Assembly (NCBI GenBank): GCA_963749575.1
Contig: CAVVNM010000016.1
Span: 62,001-126,000 of the forward strand
Direction: 5' to 3'
DNA: 64,000 nucleotides
Origin: JAMXLO01 sp963749575
GTDB lineage: Bacteria; Pseudomonadota; Alphaproteobacteria; Acetobacterales; Acetobacteraceae
The position numbers were made by a program, and so were the translations under genes. Below, one piece after another: positions 15,860 to 24,299 of this stretch. The notes beneath the pieces are model-generated. The model saw nothing but the letters and a program-made list of their open reading frames with translations, made no database searches and was not told where the DNA came from. Position 1 is the first letter of the stretch, and each line of letters begins with the position of its first letter.

Positions 15860-18291
15860 CCGCGGCGGCCGCATTGCCGGCCGGAGAGGGCGACGTTGCC
15901 GAGCAGATCCGTGTGCGTGGCCTGGTGCAAGGCGTCGGGTTTCGGCCGACAGTGTGGCGCCTGGCACGCCGCCACGGCCTGCGCGGCTGGGTGATCAACG
16001 ACGGCGACGGCGTCAGCATCAGGCTGCGCGGCCCGGCCGAAGCGATCGCCCGGTTCGTCGCAAGCCTGCCTAGCGAAGTCCCGCCACTGGCGCGGATCGA
16101 CCGGATCGAGCGCACGCCAGGCACGCCGTCGCCGGAGGACGTCGCGTTTCACATCGCCGACAGCAAGGTCACCCGGACGCGCACAGGCGTGGTGCCCGAC
16201 GCGGCCACCTGCCAGCACTGCCGCGCCGAGGTGTTCGACGCTTTCGCACGGCGCTATCGTTATCCGTTCACCAACTGCACACATTGCGGACCGCGGCTGT
16301 CGATCATCGAGGCGGTTCCGTACGATCGTCATGCCACCACGATGCGCGCATTCAAACTTTGCACTGCCTGCGCCGGCGAATATCACAACCCGGACGACCG
16401 CCGATTCCATGCGCAACCGATTGCCTGTCACGCCTGTGGCCCGCGCGCCTGGCTCGAGCGCGGCGATGGCCGCCCATTTGCCCTGGACGCCATCACCACA
16501 CTGGATGACGTGGACGGCGCGGCGACCTTGTTGATGCGCGGGCAGATCCTGGCCATCAAGGGGCTTGGCGGGTTTCAGCTCGCCTGCGATGCAACCGACC
16601 CGGATGTCGTCGCCCTGTTGCGGGCGCGCAAGCGGCGCCCGCGCAAGCCGTTTGCGCTGATGGTGCGCGATCTCGACGTCGCGCGCGCGTACTGCGTCAT
16701 CACCGAGCAGGAGGTGGAGCTCCTGCACGGTGCCGCCGCTCCGATCGTGATCGCCGCGCCGCGCGACTGCGACCGGCCGGTCGCGGGGAATGTCGCGCCC
16801 GGCGTGGGCACGCTTGGCGTCATGCTGCCGAACACGCCGCTGCACCATCTGATGCTACGGCGGATCGACCGGCCTATCGTGCTGACCAGCGGCAATATGT
16901 CGGATGAGCCGCAATGCATCGACAACGACGAGGCGCGGCAGACGCTGGGTGGCGTCGCTGATGCCTTCCTGATGCACGATCGCGACATTGCGCGCCGGGT
17001 GGACGATTCCATTCAACGGGTCATGGGCGGCAGGCCCCGCGTCATGCGGCGTGCGCGTGGCCTTGCGCCGGCGTCGTTGCCCCTCCCGGATGGCTTCGCC
17101 ACCGCGCCGCCGGTGCTGGCGATGGGTGGCGAACTGAAGGCGGCGTTCTGCCTGCTGCGCGACGGACAGGCGATCCTGTCCCATCACATGGGCGATCTCG
17201 AGGACGCCAAGACGTTCGCCGACTATCGGCAGTCGGTGGACGCTCACCTTCGATTGTTCGAGCACGCGCCTGCGATCATCGCGATCGATCGCCATCCGGA
17301 TTATCTTTCAAGCGCGCTGGGCCGCGATAATGCGGCGCATCATCAGGTGGAAATCGTCGAGGTGCAGCACCATCACGCCCATATCGCCGCCTGTCTGGCG
17401 GAGAACGGCGTCGCACTCGATGCTGCCCCGGTCATCGGGGTGGCGCTGGACGGGCTGGGCTACGGCCAGGACGGCACGCTGTGGGGCGGCGAATTCCTGC
17501 TGGCCGACTATCGCGACTGCCAGCGGCTGGCGACGTTCAAGCCGGTCGCCATGCCGGGCGGCGCGCAGGCGATCCGCGAGCCGTGGCGCAACACCTACGC
17601 GCACCTGATGGCCGAAATGGGCTGGGCGCGTTTCGCAGTGGACTATGCCGAGATACCGCTGTACGCGTTCCTGCAGGCGAAGCCCCGCGCGCTGCTCGAC
17701 GGCATGATCGCGCGCGGCGTCAACTCGCCGCTGGCAAGTTCCTGCGGCCGCCTGTTTGACGCGGCAGCAGCGGCAGTAGGCATGTGCCGTGAGCGAGTCG
17801 AGTATGAAGGTCAGGCGGCGGCGGAGTTCGAGGCGCAGGTGGACGCGCATACGATCCTGTATGAGGACGAGCGTCTGGCCTACCCGTTTGCGATTCCGCG
17901 GTTGAAATCCAACAATCTGCCGTATGTGGAACCGCTGCCGATGTGGCAGGCGCTACTGGGCGATCTGGTCGAGGATACGCCGGTGCCGGTGATCGCGGCA
18001 CGGTTCCACAAGGGAATCGCCGTGGTGATCGCGCGTATGGTGGACAAACTTCGGCAGCGCGAATCCAACTCGGCGCCGGTCTCGGCCGTCGCGCTGTCCG
18101 GCGGTGTGTTGCAGAACCGCGTGCTGCTGGAACAACTCATTCGCCGGTTGGAAGCCCTGGGACTGCGTGTGCTGACCCACGCGCAGGTCCCGGCCAACGA
18201 TGGCGGCCTTGCGCTCGGGCAGGCAGCGATCGCCGCGGCGCTGGTGTCCGCGTCTCGCAGTAAACCACGATGGAGCCCTCCATGTGCCTAG
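15856..18291 (+). CDS. hypF: Carbamoyltransferase HypF
   Basis: 811 residues. HypF turns carbamoyl phosphate into a carbamoyl-adenylate and passes the group to HypE, the first step of making the CN ligands of the active-site iron. Domains in order: acylphosphatase (RVRGLVQGVGFRPTVWRLAR, about 16-100); a zinc-finger region with four Cys pairs (CQHC, CTHCG, CTACAGEYHNPDDRRFHAQP, CHACG); a YrdC-like nucleotide-binding domain (IKGLGGFQLACDA); and a Kae1/TobZ-like domain with VQHHHAHIAACLAENG and GVALDGLGYG. ATG 15856 overlaps the NHL stop. Intact and of normal length. Confidence 0.96.
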   Translation: MTAAAALPAGEGDVAEQIRVRGLVQGVGFRPTVWRLARRHGLRGWVINDGDGVSIRLRGPAEAIARFVASLPSEVPPLARIDRIERTPGTPSPEDVAFHIADSKVTRTRTGVVPDAATCQHCRAEVFDAFARRYRYPFTNCTHCGPRLSIIEAVPYDRHATTMRAFKLCTACAGEYHNPDDRRFHAQPIACHACGPRAWLERGDGRPFALDAITTLDDVDGAATLLMRGQILAIKGLGGFQLACDATDPDVVALLRARKRRPRKPFALMVRDLDVARAYCVITEQEVELLHGAAAPIVIAAPRDCDRPVAGNVAPGVGTLGVMLPNTPLHHLMLRRIDRPIVLTSGNMSDEPQCIDNDEARQTLGGVADAFLMHDRDIARRVDDSIQRVMGGRPRVMRRARGLAPASLPLPDGFATAPPVLAMGGELKAAFCLLRDGQAILSHHMGDLEDAKTFADYRQSVDAHLRLFEHAPAIIAIDRHPDYLSSALGRDNAAHHQVEIVEVQHHHAHIAACLAENGVALDAAPVIGVALDGLGYGQDGTLWGGEFLLADYRDCQRLATFKPVAMPGGAQAIREPWRNTYAHLMAEMGWARFAVDYAEIPLYAFLQAKPRALLDGMIARGVNSPLASSCGRLFDAAAAAVGMCRERVEYEGQAAAEFEAQVDAHTILYEDERLAYPFAIPRLKSNNLPYVEPLPMWQALLGDLVEDTPVPVIAARFHKGIAVVIARMVDKLRQRESNSAPVSAVALSGGVLQNRVLLEQLIRRLEALGLRVLTHAQVPANDGGLALGQAAIAAALVSASRSKPRWSPPCA

Positions 18292-18563
18292 GCATTCCGG
18301 GACGCATCGTCGAAGTCAGTGACGCGAACAACAGGCTTGCGATCGTTGATGTCGGCGGTGTGCGCCGGCCGATCAACATCTGCTTCATCGTCGAGGATGG
18401 ATGCGCGCCGGAATCCTATGTCGGCGAATGGGTGCTGGTGCATGTCGGCTTCGCGATGAGCCGCATCGACGAGGCCGAGGCCGCGCGCACGCTGGAACTG
18501 CTGCACGAACTGGGCGAGGCACAGGCGGTGTTCGATGCCATGCGTCAGTCGGAACGGGCTTGA
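18282..18563 (+). CDS. hypC: Hydrogenase maturation chaperone HypC
   Basis: 93 residues starting MCLGIPGRIVEV. Cys2, exposed once the Met is removed, binds the Fe(CN)2CO unit with HypD and hands it to the large-subunit precursor. The start must be ATG 18282 for that reason, not the in-frame ATG 12 bases upstream. It overlaps hypF by 10 bp. The ending is longer than the usual HypC (about 75-80), with an acidic helix. Intact. Confidence 0.93.
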   Translation: MCLGIPGRIVEVSDANNRLAIVDVGGVRRPINICFIVEDGCAPESYVGEWVLVHVGFAMSRIDEAEAARTLELLHELGEAQAVFDAMRQSERA

Positions 18564-18576
18564 GGGACGCGGCGCC

Positions 18577-19266
18577 GTGACCGAGGGCCGCGCGCTGCAG
18601 GAACTATATCCGTTCCTGCATGGTGACAGGCAGGATGCCGAAAGGCTGCATGCCGCGCTGCTGGAATCGGTCCGGCAAAAGGCCCGGGCCAGCAACGAAG
18701 CCAAGGAGCGTTTCTTCGCCGACAGTGCCGACGCCGTGGTGGCGGCGGCCGAGGCGATTGCCGGCGTGTATCGCCGGCGCGGCCGGCTGTTCAGCATGGG
18801 CAATGGAGGATCAAGTTGCGATGCGGCACATTTCGCCGTGGAATTCCTCCATCCGGTCACTGCCGGGCGCCCTGCGCTGACCGTGACCAACCTGACCGCC
18901 GACATGGCGATGCTGACCGCGGTCGGCAACGACGTGGGCTTCAGCCACATCTTCGTGCGCCAGTTGACCGCGCAGGCGAATTCCGGCGATGGACTGGTCG
19001 GGTTCTCCACCAGCGGCAGTTCCGAGAACCTGTTGGCGGCATTCGCCAAGGCGAAGGACCTTGGACTGGTGACGATCGGTTTTGCCGGCAACGATGGCGG
19101 CAAGATGGCACGTGACGCCGCGCTCGATCATTGCCTGATCGTGCGCAGCGACAGTATCCACCGGATCCAGGAGACGCACGTGGCGATCTACCACATCCTG
19201 TGGGACCTGGTGCACACGCTGCTTGCCGAGGACCGCGGCGGGTTTACGCGTGAGGCGGCGTCATGA
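18577..19266 (+). CDS. SIS-domain sugar-phosphate isomerase-like protein (GmhA-like) inside the hyp cluster
   Basis: 229 residues from GTG 18577 (GAGGGACGCG upstream). It has the phosphoheptose-isomerase-type SIS core: FSMGNGGSSCDAAHFAVEF (phosphosugar loop), TNLTADMAMLTAVGNDVGF and VGFSTSGSSENLLAAFAKAK. GmhA converts sedoheptulose 7-phosphate for LPS heptose, but here the gene is locked between hypC and hypD and overlaps hypD by 4 bp. SIS genes recur in group 2a hydrogenase operons with no settled function. An ATG at 18535 is possible but would lie inside hypC. Intact. Confidence 0.85.
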   Translation: MTEGRALQELYPFLHGDRQDAERLHAALLESVRQKARASNEAKERFFADSADAVVAAAEAIAGVYRRRGRLFSMGNGGSSCDAAHFAVEFLHPVTAGRPALTVTNLTADMAMLTAVGNDVGFSHIFVRQLTAQANSGDGLVGFSTSGSSENLLAAFAKAKDLGLVTIGFAGNDGGKMARDAALDHCLIVRSDSIHRIQETHVAIYHILWDLVHTLLAEDRGGFTREAAS

Positions 19267-20411
19267 AATATGTCGACGAATTCCGTGACCCGCTGAAGGC
19301 ACAGGCCCTGCTGGTTGAGATCCGCCTGCTGTCCGCACGCATCGCCCGCACGCGGAGCCGACCGCTGCAGATCATGGAGGTCTGCGGCGGACATACCCAT
19401 TCCATCTTCCGTTACGGGATCCAGCAAATGCTGCCCGACGAAGTGGAGTTCGTGCACGGTCCAGGCTGCCCGGTCTGCGTGTTGCCGATGGGCCGCGTCG
19501 ACGACTGCGTGGCGTTGGCCGAACGACCGGAGGTGATCTTCACCACCTTCGGCGACGCGATGCGCGTGCCGGGCTCGCGCAAGAGCCTGCTGAAGGCGAA
19601 AGCGGACGGCGCCGATGTGCGGATGGTCTACTCGCCGCTCGACGCACTGGCGATCGCTGGGAAGAATCCTGACCGCGAGGTGATCTTCTTCGGCCTGGGC
19701 TTCGAGACCACGATGCCGAGTACGGCCATGACAGTGATCGAGGCGCGTCGGCAGGGCGTGGCGAATTTCTCGCTGTTCTGCAACCACATCACGATCGTCC
19801 CGACGATCAAGGCAATTCTCGACTCGCCCGACCTGCTGCTGGACGGGTTCCTCGGCCCCGGTCATGTGAGCATGGTGATAGGCACCACGATTTATGACTT
19901 CGTCGCACGGCATTACCGCAAGCCGATCACCATCGCTGGGTTCGAGCCGCTGGACGTGCTGCACGCGCTGTGGATGGTGCTCAAGCAGATCGACGAGGGC
20001 CGTTGCGAGGTCGAGAACCAGTATGGGCGGATTGTGCCGAAGCATGGCAATCCGAATGCGCTTGCGGCGATCCACGAGGTCTACGAGCTGCGGGAATTCT
20101 TCGAATGGCGCGGCCTCGGCTCGATCGATCATTCCGGCGTGCGGCTGCGTGAGAGCTACGCCGCATTCGATGCGGAGCGCAAGTTTGCCGTGCCCAACAT
20201 CAGGATCGCCGATCCCAAGGCATGCCAGTGCGGCGAGGTGCTGAAGGGCGTGATCAAGCCGCACCAGTGCAAGGTGTTCGGTACCGCGTGCACGCCGGAG
20301 ACGCCGCTGGGATCCCTGATGGTGTCCACCGAGGGTGCCTGCGCCGCTTACTACAGCTACGGCCGGCTCGACAGCCCGCAACCGGCTGTGGCGGCGAGCG
20401 CCGCGCAATGA
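19263..20411 (+). CDS. hypD: Hydrogenase maturation protein HypD
   Basis: 382 residues. With HypC, HypD is the scaffold on which Fe(CN)2CO is assembled; it carries a [4Fe-4S] cluster. Conserved blocks: MEVCGGHTH near 37 (the reactive Cys), HGPGCPVCVLP, FGDAMRVPGSR, FGLGFETT, FCNHITI, GFLGPGHVS, and the C-terminal cluster Cys in ACQCGEVLKG, QCKVFGTAC and EGACAAYY. Overlaps the SIS gene (ATGA) and, by 4 bp, hypE. Intact, normal length. Confidence 0.96.
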   Translation: MKYVDEFRDPLKAQALLVEIRLLSARIARTRSRPLQIMEVCGGHTHSIFRYGIQQMLPDEVEFVHGPGCPVCVLPMGRVDDCVALAERPEVIFTTFGDAMRVPGSRKSLLKAKADGADVRMVYSPLDALAIAGKNPDREVIFFGLGFETTMPSTAMTVIEARRQGVANFSLFCNHITIVPTIKAILDSPDLLLDGFLGPGHVSMVIGTTIYDFVARHYRKPITIAGFEPLDVLHALWMVLKQIDEGRCEVENQYGRIVPKHGNPNALAAIHEVYELREFFEWRGLGSIDHSGVRLRESYAAFDAERKFAVPNIRIADPKACQCGEVLKGVIKPHQCKVFGTACTPETPLGSLMVSTEGACAAYYSYGRLDSPQPAVAASAAQ

Positions 20412-21475
20412 GCGTTGTGGCACCGAACAGAGCGCGACGCGGCGGCACATTGCGCGACGCGCGCATCAACATGTCGCACGGCAGCGGCGGCAGGGCGATG
20501 CGCGCGCTGATCGAGGACGTATTCGTCGCGGCATTCGACAATCCCCTGCTTGGCGCGCTGGAGGACCAGGCGCAGGTGCCGTTGGCCGATCTTACCCGGC
20601 TCGGCGACCGGCTCGCATTCACCACCGATACCTATGTGGTCGATCCGCTGTTCTTCCCCGGCGGCGACATCGGCACCCTGGCGGTGGCGGGCACCGTCAA
20701 CGACCTTGCGATGAGCGGCGCGCGGCCGTTGTTCCTGTCGTGCGGCATGGTGCTGGAGGAAGGCCTCGAGGTCGACCTGCTGCGCCGCGTGGTTGCCAGC
20801 ATGAAACACGTCGCCGATGCGGTCGGCGTCGCCATCGTGACCGGGGACACCAAGGTCGTCGAGCGCGGCGCCGCCGACAAGCTGTTCGTCAACACTGCCG
20901 GTATCGGCGTGGTGCCGCGCGGCGTGGCAATTTCGGCAAGCCGGGCGCGGCCGGGCGATGTGGTCATCGTCAATGGTGTGCTGGGCGATCACGGCACCGC
21001 CATCCTGATCGCACGCAATCAATTGGCGCTGGAGGCTGACGTGTCCAGCGACTGCCAACCGCTGGATGGACTGGTGGCGGCGATGCTTGCCGCCTGCCCG
21101 GTGATCCACTGCCTGCGCGACGCTACGCGTGGCGGCATCGCGACCGTGCTGAACGAATTCGCGCACAGCTCCAATGTCGGCTTCCGCATCCGCGAGGACG
21201 CGCTGCCGTTGCGCGAGGAGGTCAAGGGAGCGTGTGAGATTCTTGGCCTCGATCCGCTGTATCTGGCAAACGAGGGCAAGCTGGTGGCCGTGGTCGCCGC
21301 GGCCGATGCGGACCGGGTGCTGGCGGCGATGCGCGCCCATCCCGCGGGGGCTGGCGCGGTCGCGATAGGCGAGGTCACGGAGCGGCCGGCCGGTATGGTG
21401 GTGCTGCACACCGTGTTTGGTGGCGAACGCATTGTCGACATGCTGGTCGGCGAGCAACTGCCGCGGATCTGTTAG
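20408..21475 (+). CDS. hypE: Hydrogenase maturation protein HypE
   Basis: 355 residues, AIR-synthase fold. HypE accepts carbamoyl from HypF on its C-terminal Cys and dehydrates it with ATP to a thiocyanate. The required C-terminus is present: LPRIC-stop. Other marks: MSHGSGGRAMRALIEDVF, FTTDTYVVDPLFFPGGDIG, GTVNDLAMSGARP, GDTKVV, RDATRGGIATVLNE. The start ATG 20408 overlaps the hypD stop. Ten bases separate its stop from the hypA region. Confidence 0.96.
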   Translation: MSVVAPNRARRGGTLRDARINMSHGSGGRAMRALIEDVFVAAFDNPLLGALEDQAQVPLADLTRLGDRLAFTTDTYVVDPLFFPGGDIGTLAVAGTVNDLAMSGARPLFLSCGMVLEEGLEVDLLRRVVASMKHVADAVGVAIVTGDTKVVERGAADKLFVNTAGIGVVPRGVAISASRARPGDVVIVNGVLGDHGTAILIARNQLALEADVSSDCQPLDGLVAAMLAACPVIHCLRDATRGGIATVLNEFAHSSNVGFRIREDALPLREEVKGACEILGLDPLYLANEGKLVAVVAAADADRVLAAMRAHPAGAGAVAIGEVTERPAGMVVLHTVFGGERIVDMLVGEQLPRIC

Positions 21476-21487
21476 CGGTACGCGGTG

Positions 21488-21817
21488 ATGCATGAACTCA
21501 GCATCGCCAACGGGATCGTCGAGATCTGCGTCGAGCACGCGAGGGGTGCGCGGGTGACGCGCGTGCGGTTGGAGATCGGCCGGTTGTCCGCGGTGATGCC
21601 AGATGCCGTGCGTTTCTGCTTTGATGTGTGCGCCAGGAACACGGTGGTGGAAGGCGCCGCGTTGGAGATCGTGGAGACGCAGGGTCGCGCACGGTGCCGG
21701 GACTGCGATCGCGAGGTGCCGCTGGAATGGCTGGTCGGCCGATGCGCCTGCGGCAGCGCCAATCTGCGCGTGATCGCCGGCGAGGAACTGAAAATCAGAG
21801 AAATGGAGCTCGCGTGA
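21488..21817 (+). CDS. hypA: Nickel chaperone HypA
   Basis: 109 residues starting MHELSIANGIVEIC. His2 and Glu3 are the nickel ligands, so ATG 21488 is the start even though a GTG directly precedes it. The zinc site has two CxxC pairs (CRDCD and CACGS). HypA works with HypB to insert nickel into the large subunit. The stop overlaps the hypB ATG (TGATG). Confidence 0.94.
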   Translation: MHELSIANGIVEICVEHARGARVTRVRLEIGRLSAVMPDAVRFCFDVCARNTVVEGAALEIVETQGRARCRDCDREVPLEWLVGRCACGSANLRVIAGEELKIREMELA

Positions 21818-22737
21818 TGTGCATGACCTGTGGCTGCTCGGACCCGCAAGACGTCCGCTACACGATGGCGAGCGCGCATTCGCATGGACCTGATGGGCAC
21901 AGTCACGACCATGATCATGTGCATCCGCATGATCATGCGCACCCCCATGATCACGACCACACCCATCCCGACGACCACGGGCATGCGCACGACCACGACC
22001 ACACGCCGGCTGCCGATCCGCGGGCGGCGCTACATGCCGGTTTGCATGGGCGCACCATCGCCCTGGAGCAGGATATTCTGGCCAAGAACCAGATTCTGGC
22101 CGAACGCAACCGCGGCTGGTTTGAGGGCCGCGAGGTACTGGCAGTGAACCTGATGAGTTCGCCAGGTTCCGGCAAGACCACGCTGCTCGAACGCACCATC
22201 CGTGCGCTGTGTGACGACACGCGCATCTACGTGGTGGAAGGCGACCAGGCCACCAGCAACGATGCGGAACGCATCCGTGCCACGGGGTGTCCGGCGATCC
22301 AGGTCAACACCGGTACCGGCTGCCATCTGGACGCGAACATGCTTGTGTCCGGGCTACGGCAACTCAAGCCAACACGCGGTTCGCTGGTGCTGATCGAGAA
22401 TGTCGGCAACCTCGTGTGCCCGGCGCTGTTCGACCTTGGTGAGCGGGCCAAGGTGGTGGTGGTGTCGGTGACCGAAGGAGAAGACAAGCCAGCCAAGTAT
22501 CCGCACATGTTTCGTGCCTGCCGGCTGATGCTCATCAACAAAATCGATTTGCTGACGCATGTGCGCTTCAATGTCGATCGCTGCATCGCGTATGCTCGCG
22601 AGGTCAATCCCGACATTGAGGTATTGCTTGTTTCGGCAGAGACCGGCGAGGGCATTGAAGAATGGTGTCAGTGGCTGCGAAATGAGCGCGGATTGTTGGA
22701 CGCAGTAGCGAACGACCCCACAGCCCACGTTGCGTGA
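21817..22737 (+). CDS. hypB: Hydrogenase nickel-insertion GTPase HypB
   Basis: 306 residues. It begins MCMTCGCSD, the CxxCGC high-affinity nickel motif, followed by a His/Asp-rich stretch (about 22-66) with some 20 His, which may store nickel. The GTPase part has P-loop LMSSPGSGKTTLLE, EGDQATSNDAERI, VNTGTGCHLDA, IENVGNLVCPA (metal-binding Cys at the dimer interface) and NKIDL. Last gene of the hydrogenase operon. Intact. Confidence 0.96.
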   Translation: MCMTCGCSDPQDVRYTMASAHSHGPDGHSHDHDHVHPHDHAHPHDHDHTHPDDHGHAHDHDHTPAADPRAALHAGLHGRTIALEQDILAKNQILAERNRGWFEGREVLAVNLMSSPGSGKTTLLERTIRALCDDTRIYVVEGDQATSNDAERIRATGCPAIQVNTGTGCHLDANMLVSGLRQLKPTRGSLVLIENVGNLVCPALFDLGERAKVVVVSVTEGEDKPAKYPHMFRACRLMLINKIDLLTHVRFNVDRCIAYAREVNPDIEVLLVSAETGEGIEEWCQWLRNERGLLDAVANDPTAHVA

Positions 22738-23436
22738 ATCACAGCGGTCAGGCGGCCACCGCGTTCTCAACTATGGGTCCACCCACAAGAGACAACATGG
22801 TGGAAGCAAAGCAGATTCCGATGGCTCCGGGGGCGGTGTCAATCCGCCGACATGCGGGCGGCAATCCCGTCTGGCAGGCGGGGGACCGCGGGCCCGACAT
22901 CGGCCGTCAAGGCGCGTCCAGCCTCGGGCTGGTGTACCCCATGTGCTGGCAACCGCGATCGGCGGGCCACGAACGACGATGATGAGCAATATTGCTTCGC
23001 CGTAGCGCTATGAAACCGGAGCCCATCGCACGCCGGAGCCGGAGAATATACGACTGCCCGCGACCTTGCGCTCTTGCGCTGCGCCCACCGGAGGGAGGGT
23101 CCGATGTCGCGGTCGTCCAACGTCACTCCATGGACGGCGCGCCGAACAATCCTAGGGATCGGAGCAATATCCGTTCCTTGGGGGTGGACCGGAAGCTCAA
23201 GGCAGGGCGCCAAAACAACGCGATTGACCCAAAGCGGACTTAGTGCCTGTGCGCAACACTTGTGTTGCGCGGCGTGTCGGTAGCTGGCCTGTAACGTTGT
23301 GCGCTGCAATATTTGCTTGATGGCGCCATACGTATTCCGGAATTCCAGGGTACCGACGAAGCATCGGCCGATTGACGTCAAGGTGGGCGTTGGGTCATCG
23401 TTCATAAGAGCTATTGGCTGTAGAGGACGTATCCGC
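22738..23436. other. Intergenic region after hypB, before the crotonase gene
   Basis: About 700 bp with only short, low-quality frames and no RBS-supported gene. No hairpin-plus-T-run terminator was found after hypB. It contains a strong palindrome at 23251-23270. AGAGGAC, 10 bp before 23437, serves the crotonase gene. Confidence 0.5.
23251..23270. promoter_or_regulatory. Palindrome upstream of the crotonase gene
   Basis: GCGCAACAC-TT-GTGTTGCGC: two perfect 9-bp arms around TT. With no T run it is a poor terminator; its symmetry and position about 170 bp before the crotonase start suit a dimeric repressor operator (TetR/GntR style). No regulator gene lies nearby, so the binding protein is unknown. 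Confidence 0.4.
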
Positions 23437-24234
23437 ATGACTGCCGCGCAGCACGAACTGGTGCTCTACAGCCGGGACGAGCACGTAGTCACGATCACGC
23501 TCAATCGGTCCGAGAAGCGCAACGCATTCAACGCGGAGCTTGTCAAAGAACTAAGGGCTGCACTGCTTCGGTTTGAGGCCGATGCTGATGCATTCGTCGC
23601 CGTTCTGACCGGCTCAGGGCCCTGTTTTTCGAGCGGGGCCGATGTCGGCGAACGACAGATCCGAACCGTTGCGGAGTTCGATCGACTTGGCGGTCCACAA
23701 GAGCCGGATGCTCACACGGCCGATCTTCTCGCTCGACTGCCGAAGTCGAAGCCGATCGTTGCAGCCGTACACGGGGTCGTGATGGGGCTGGGTATAGGTG
23801 TCGCTTTCGAGTGCGATTTGGTCGTTGCCGATAGCCAGACACGTTTTCAGATCACCGAAACACCGCGCGGGCTCGGCGGTGCTCGCTTCTGGGCTTTGCT
23901 CCATTTCTGCGGCGGAGGCAGCTTCGCGACGGAAGTGGCGCTCACCGGGCGCTTTTTTTCGGCTGCGGAAGCGGCCGCGGTGGGGATCGTCCGTTCTATT
24001 GCTCCGCCCGGTTCGGTCGTCGAGACAGCTACGGCTCTCGCCCGCCAGATCGCAGCCAATCCGCCTCTAAGCGTGCAAGCAACCGTACGAGCACGCCGCT
24101 GGTTCATGGATCAAGCTGAGCGAGCGGCGATGGCGATGACCGATCCGATGAAGCTTTATCTGACAGAAGACTTTCGCGAAGCGCTCGCAGCGCACCTCGA
24201 TAAACGTAAGCCGCGGCCTTTTCGGGGACGATGA
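23437..24234 (+). CDS. Enoyl-CoA hydratase/isomerase family protein (crotonase fold)
   Basis: 265 residues. Crotonase marks: VTITLNRSEKRNAFNAELVKEL at the start, an oxyanion-hole loop with CFSSGADVGE, and VVAAVHGVVMGLGIGVAFECDLVVA-like text with the second oxyanion Gly. The usual Glu pair of hydratases is not obvious: the equivalent region reads ITETPRGLGG. It may be an isomerase or hydratase of a CoA thioester. Start ATG 23437 is backed by AGAGGAC. It is followed by an acyl-CoA ligase and a hexapeptide-repeat protein, a trio that recalls carnitine-type caiD-caiC-caiE sets; an IS now separates it from the ligase. Confidence 0.85.
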   Translation: MTAAQHELVLYSRDEHVVTITLNRSEKRNAFNAELVKELRAALLRFEADADAFVAVLTGSGPCFSSGADVGERQIRTVAEFDRLGGPQEPDAHTADLLARLPKSKPIVAAVHGVVMGLGIGVAFECDLVVADSQTRFQITETPRGLGGARFWALLHFCGGGSFATEVALTGRFFSAAEAAAVGIVRSIAPPGSVVETATALARQIAANPPLSVQATVRARRWFMDQAERAAMAMTDPMKLYLTEDFREALAAHLDKRKPRPFRGR

Positions 24235-24291
24235 GTGCTCCAATCGCGTGCATGCAAGTTCGAGGCGGGCGTATCGAGATGAATTGGTTCA

Positions 24292-24299
24292 AATCACTT
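24292..24299 (+). repeat. Left 8-bp target-site duplication of the IS1595-family element
   Basis: AATCACTT directly precedes the left inverted repeat and is repeated at 25332-25339. Eight base pairs is the expected duplication size for this family. Confidence 0.9.

Noticed and set aside
20357..21538. A 393-codon minus-strand frame opposite hypE
   Set aside because: His/Arg/Asp-rich antisense shadow of hypE.
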